Source: Saprospiraceae bacterium
Lineage (GTDB): Bacteria; Bacteroidota; Bacteroidia; Chitinophagales; Saprospiraceae
Direction of reading: 5' to 3'
DNA length: 51,546 nt
NCBI GenBank assembly: GCA_016710115.1
Contig: JADJLN010000019.1
Coordinates: 465,001-516,546, forward strand
Shown here: positions 50,402-51,546 of the stretch, piece after piece
Position numbering within the stretch: position 1 is the first letter of the stretch
How the letters are laid out: each line of letters starts with the position of its first letter
Program-made: the position numbers and the translations under genes
The notes under the pieces: model-generated
What the model was told of the DNA's origin: nothing
What the model saw: the letters and a program-made list of their open reading frames with translations, nothing else
Database searches by the model: none

Positions 50402-51546
50402 TCAATCCTTCTGGAAGCGACCGCTCAACACGCCATCCCGATTACTGACCCGAAGGATATACATCCCTCCGGTTAATGCCCAGCAACAGAAACAGGTGTC
50501 TGTTCGGCACTTCCCGGACGTACCACCGGCAACACGGTACGTCCCTGAAGTATGGGACGGGTCCAATCTCCGGCTCCGGCATCAGACGGGTATGGATGAG
50601 ATAAATCAATGTAACGGTTAATGTCGGTATTCTGAATCGGAGTCGTACTTCCTTTGTGACTTCTCCATCCATCATCACTGCGCGTACAGGGGCTGTGCCA
50701 CTCAAATTGTCCAGCAAAATCCACCCGCTTGAGGCGATAATAATTGACACCGGCAGGATGCTCGTGCAGAAATTCATAAGTACGGCTCTCTGTGGACGGC
50801 TCCACACCGGTGATGGTCCCCAGATCATCAAATCGGGAACCATCGGTGCTGTGAAGGACTTCACGAAATAATCGTTGTTGACCGGATGCAGTGGCCCAGT
50901 GAGGGTGGACATTGGCCGATCAGCGTCGCACAACTGGGTCAGTCCCCACAGGTAATACACCTGCCGGACCACCGAGCAGATCAAACCAACCGTGGAGGTG
51001 AAGTCATACCAAGCCCGTCGGACAGTCGGGGATAACGCTGTTTTTTGCAATGGTGCAGGTGGTCATCCACACCAGCTTCGCACGACCGTGGTGAGACTAT
51101 AGATTCCGATCCTGTTGTGACGCCCGGTGTGATCAGAACCACAATTGTTGCATAGGTATAATCTGTGGCTGGTGGATCGGGGCAAGAGGAATTTCCGAAC
51201 TGACACCGGGTGATCCGGGGATCATAAAGGGCATCGATATAGGTCGCTCCGAGTTGTTGATATCACGGATACCAAGTATACGTGCCGGCATTCCCTATCG
51301 GCCAGTTGTATGATAGTAGTGATATACGGACGCAGAGTACCATTGATATAACTGATGAGCCTCCTCCTGAAATTGATTCGGTCGCCGTATTGAGCAGGGT
51401 CAGGATATTTCCCATTTGTATTGATCTTGCCATTCGTGAGCGTCAAAATGCCTTCCAAGCCGGGATGGACAGATTTGAACTCAGGTGAACGCCACCGCTG
51501 GTCCGATTCAAGACCAGATTGGCTCTGATTCAGGATCGATCCACCA
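50402..51546 (-). CDS. T9SS-secreted protein 2, C-terminal part (frameshifted, runs off the window)
   Basis: Partial gene; the 5' end lies beyond 51546. Fragments include 51222-51458 (LTLTNGKINTNGKY, YINGTLRPYI) and 50473-50805 (YEFLHEHPAGVNYYRLKRVD, FAGQFEWHSP). The last frame reads ALTGGMYILRVSNRDGVLSG and RFQKD before the stop at 50402. The NYYRLKRVD-type segment followed by a GGMYILRVS ending marks a T9SS sorting domain. It resembles secreted protein 1 and is probably its paralogue. At least four frame changes occur in about 1.1 kb. Confidence 0.65.

Overview
The window comes from a Bacteroidota chromosome, most likely Saprospiria or a close relative. The evidence is Bacteroidetes-type promoters (TTG / TAnnTTTG, 19-21 nt spacing) with no clear Shine-Dalgarno sites, DUF4294 and DUF6089 proteins, several secreted proteins ending in type IX secretion (T9SS) sorting domains, a mevalonate-pathway decarboxylase, and TPR-CHAT genes linked to an extracytoplasmic sigma factor. 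Taxonomy below phylum is inference.

Layout. 1-10.3 kb is housekeeping: 3' end of 23S rRNA, 5S rRNA, a HAD hydrolase, a broken tRNA copy, a CAT-anticodon tRNA, recA, a DUF4294 protein with mvaD, convergent cinA-birA, then rsfS-ftsH-acetyltransferase. 10.3-36.8 kb is an A+T-richer accessory block. It holds two large exported TPR-CHAT (caspase-like) proteins flanking a sigma factor/anti-sigma pair, about 1.4 kb of decayed sequence, an AraC-type DNA-binding protein, a beta-helix lipoprotein, a ~1,930-residue LamG/Gly-rich surface protein, an RHS protein with a Cys-rich tip, and a thrombospondin-3-repeat T9SS adhesin. 37-46 kb returns to metabolism and transport: M28 peptidase, divergent pyruvate kinase, DUF4010/MgtC membrane protein, SLC13 transporter, TolB-like lipoprotein, gamma-carbonic anhydrase, DUF6089 barrel. 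46-51.5 kb holds two related T9SS-secreted proteins separated by a repeat-rich spacer.

Two signals stand out. First, two ~550-620 bp elements (13564-14180 and 44119-44676) share terminal inverted repeats. They also share an internal 10-bp hairpin in which four base pairs have changed in a fully compensatory way, so the fold is conserved rather than the sequence. Related hairpin cassettes sit at 50.2 kb, and a 16-nt palindrome from that site also interrupts the tRNA copy at 1.94 kb. Second, the sigma/anti-sigma/CHAT cluster looks like an envelope-located, caspase-like signalling or protease module.

Caution on quality. About 15 genes, including essential ftsH, are broken by single-base indels, mostly one base missing from a short homopolymer run. 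This looks like residual long-read consensus error rather than mass pseudogenisation. Broken genes are given here as single composite features with fragment positions in the text.
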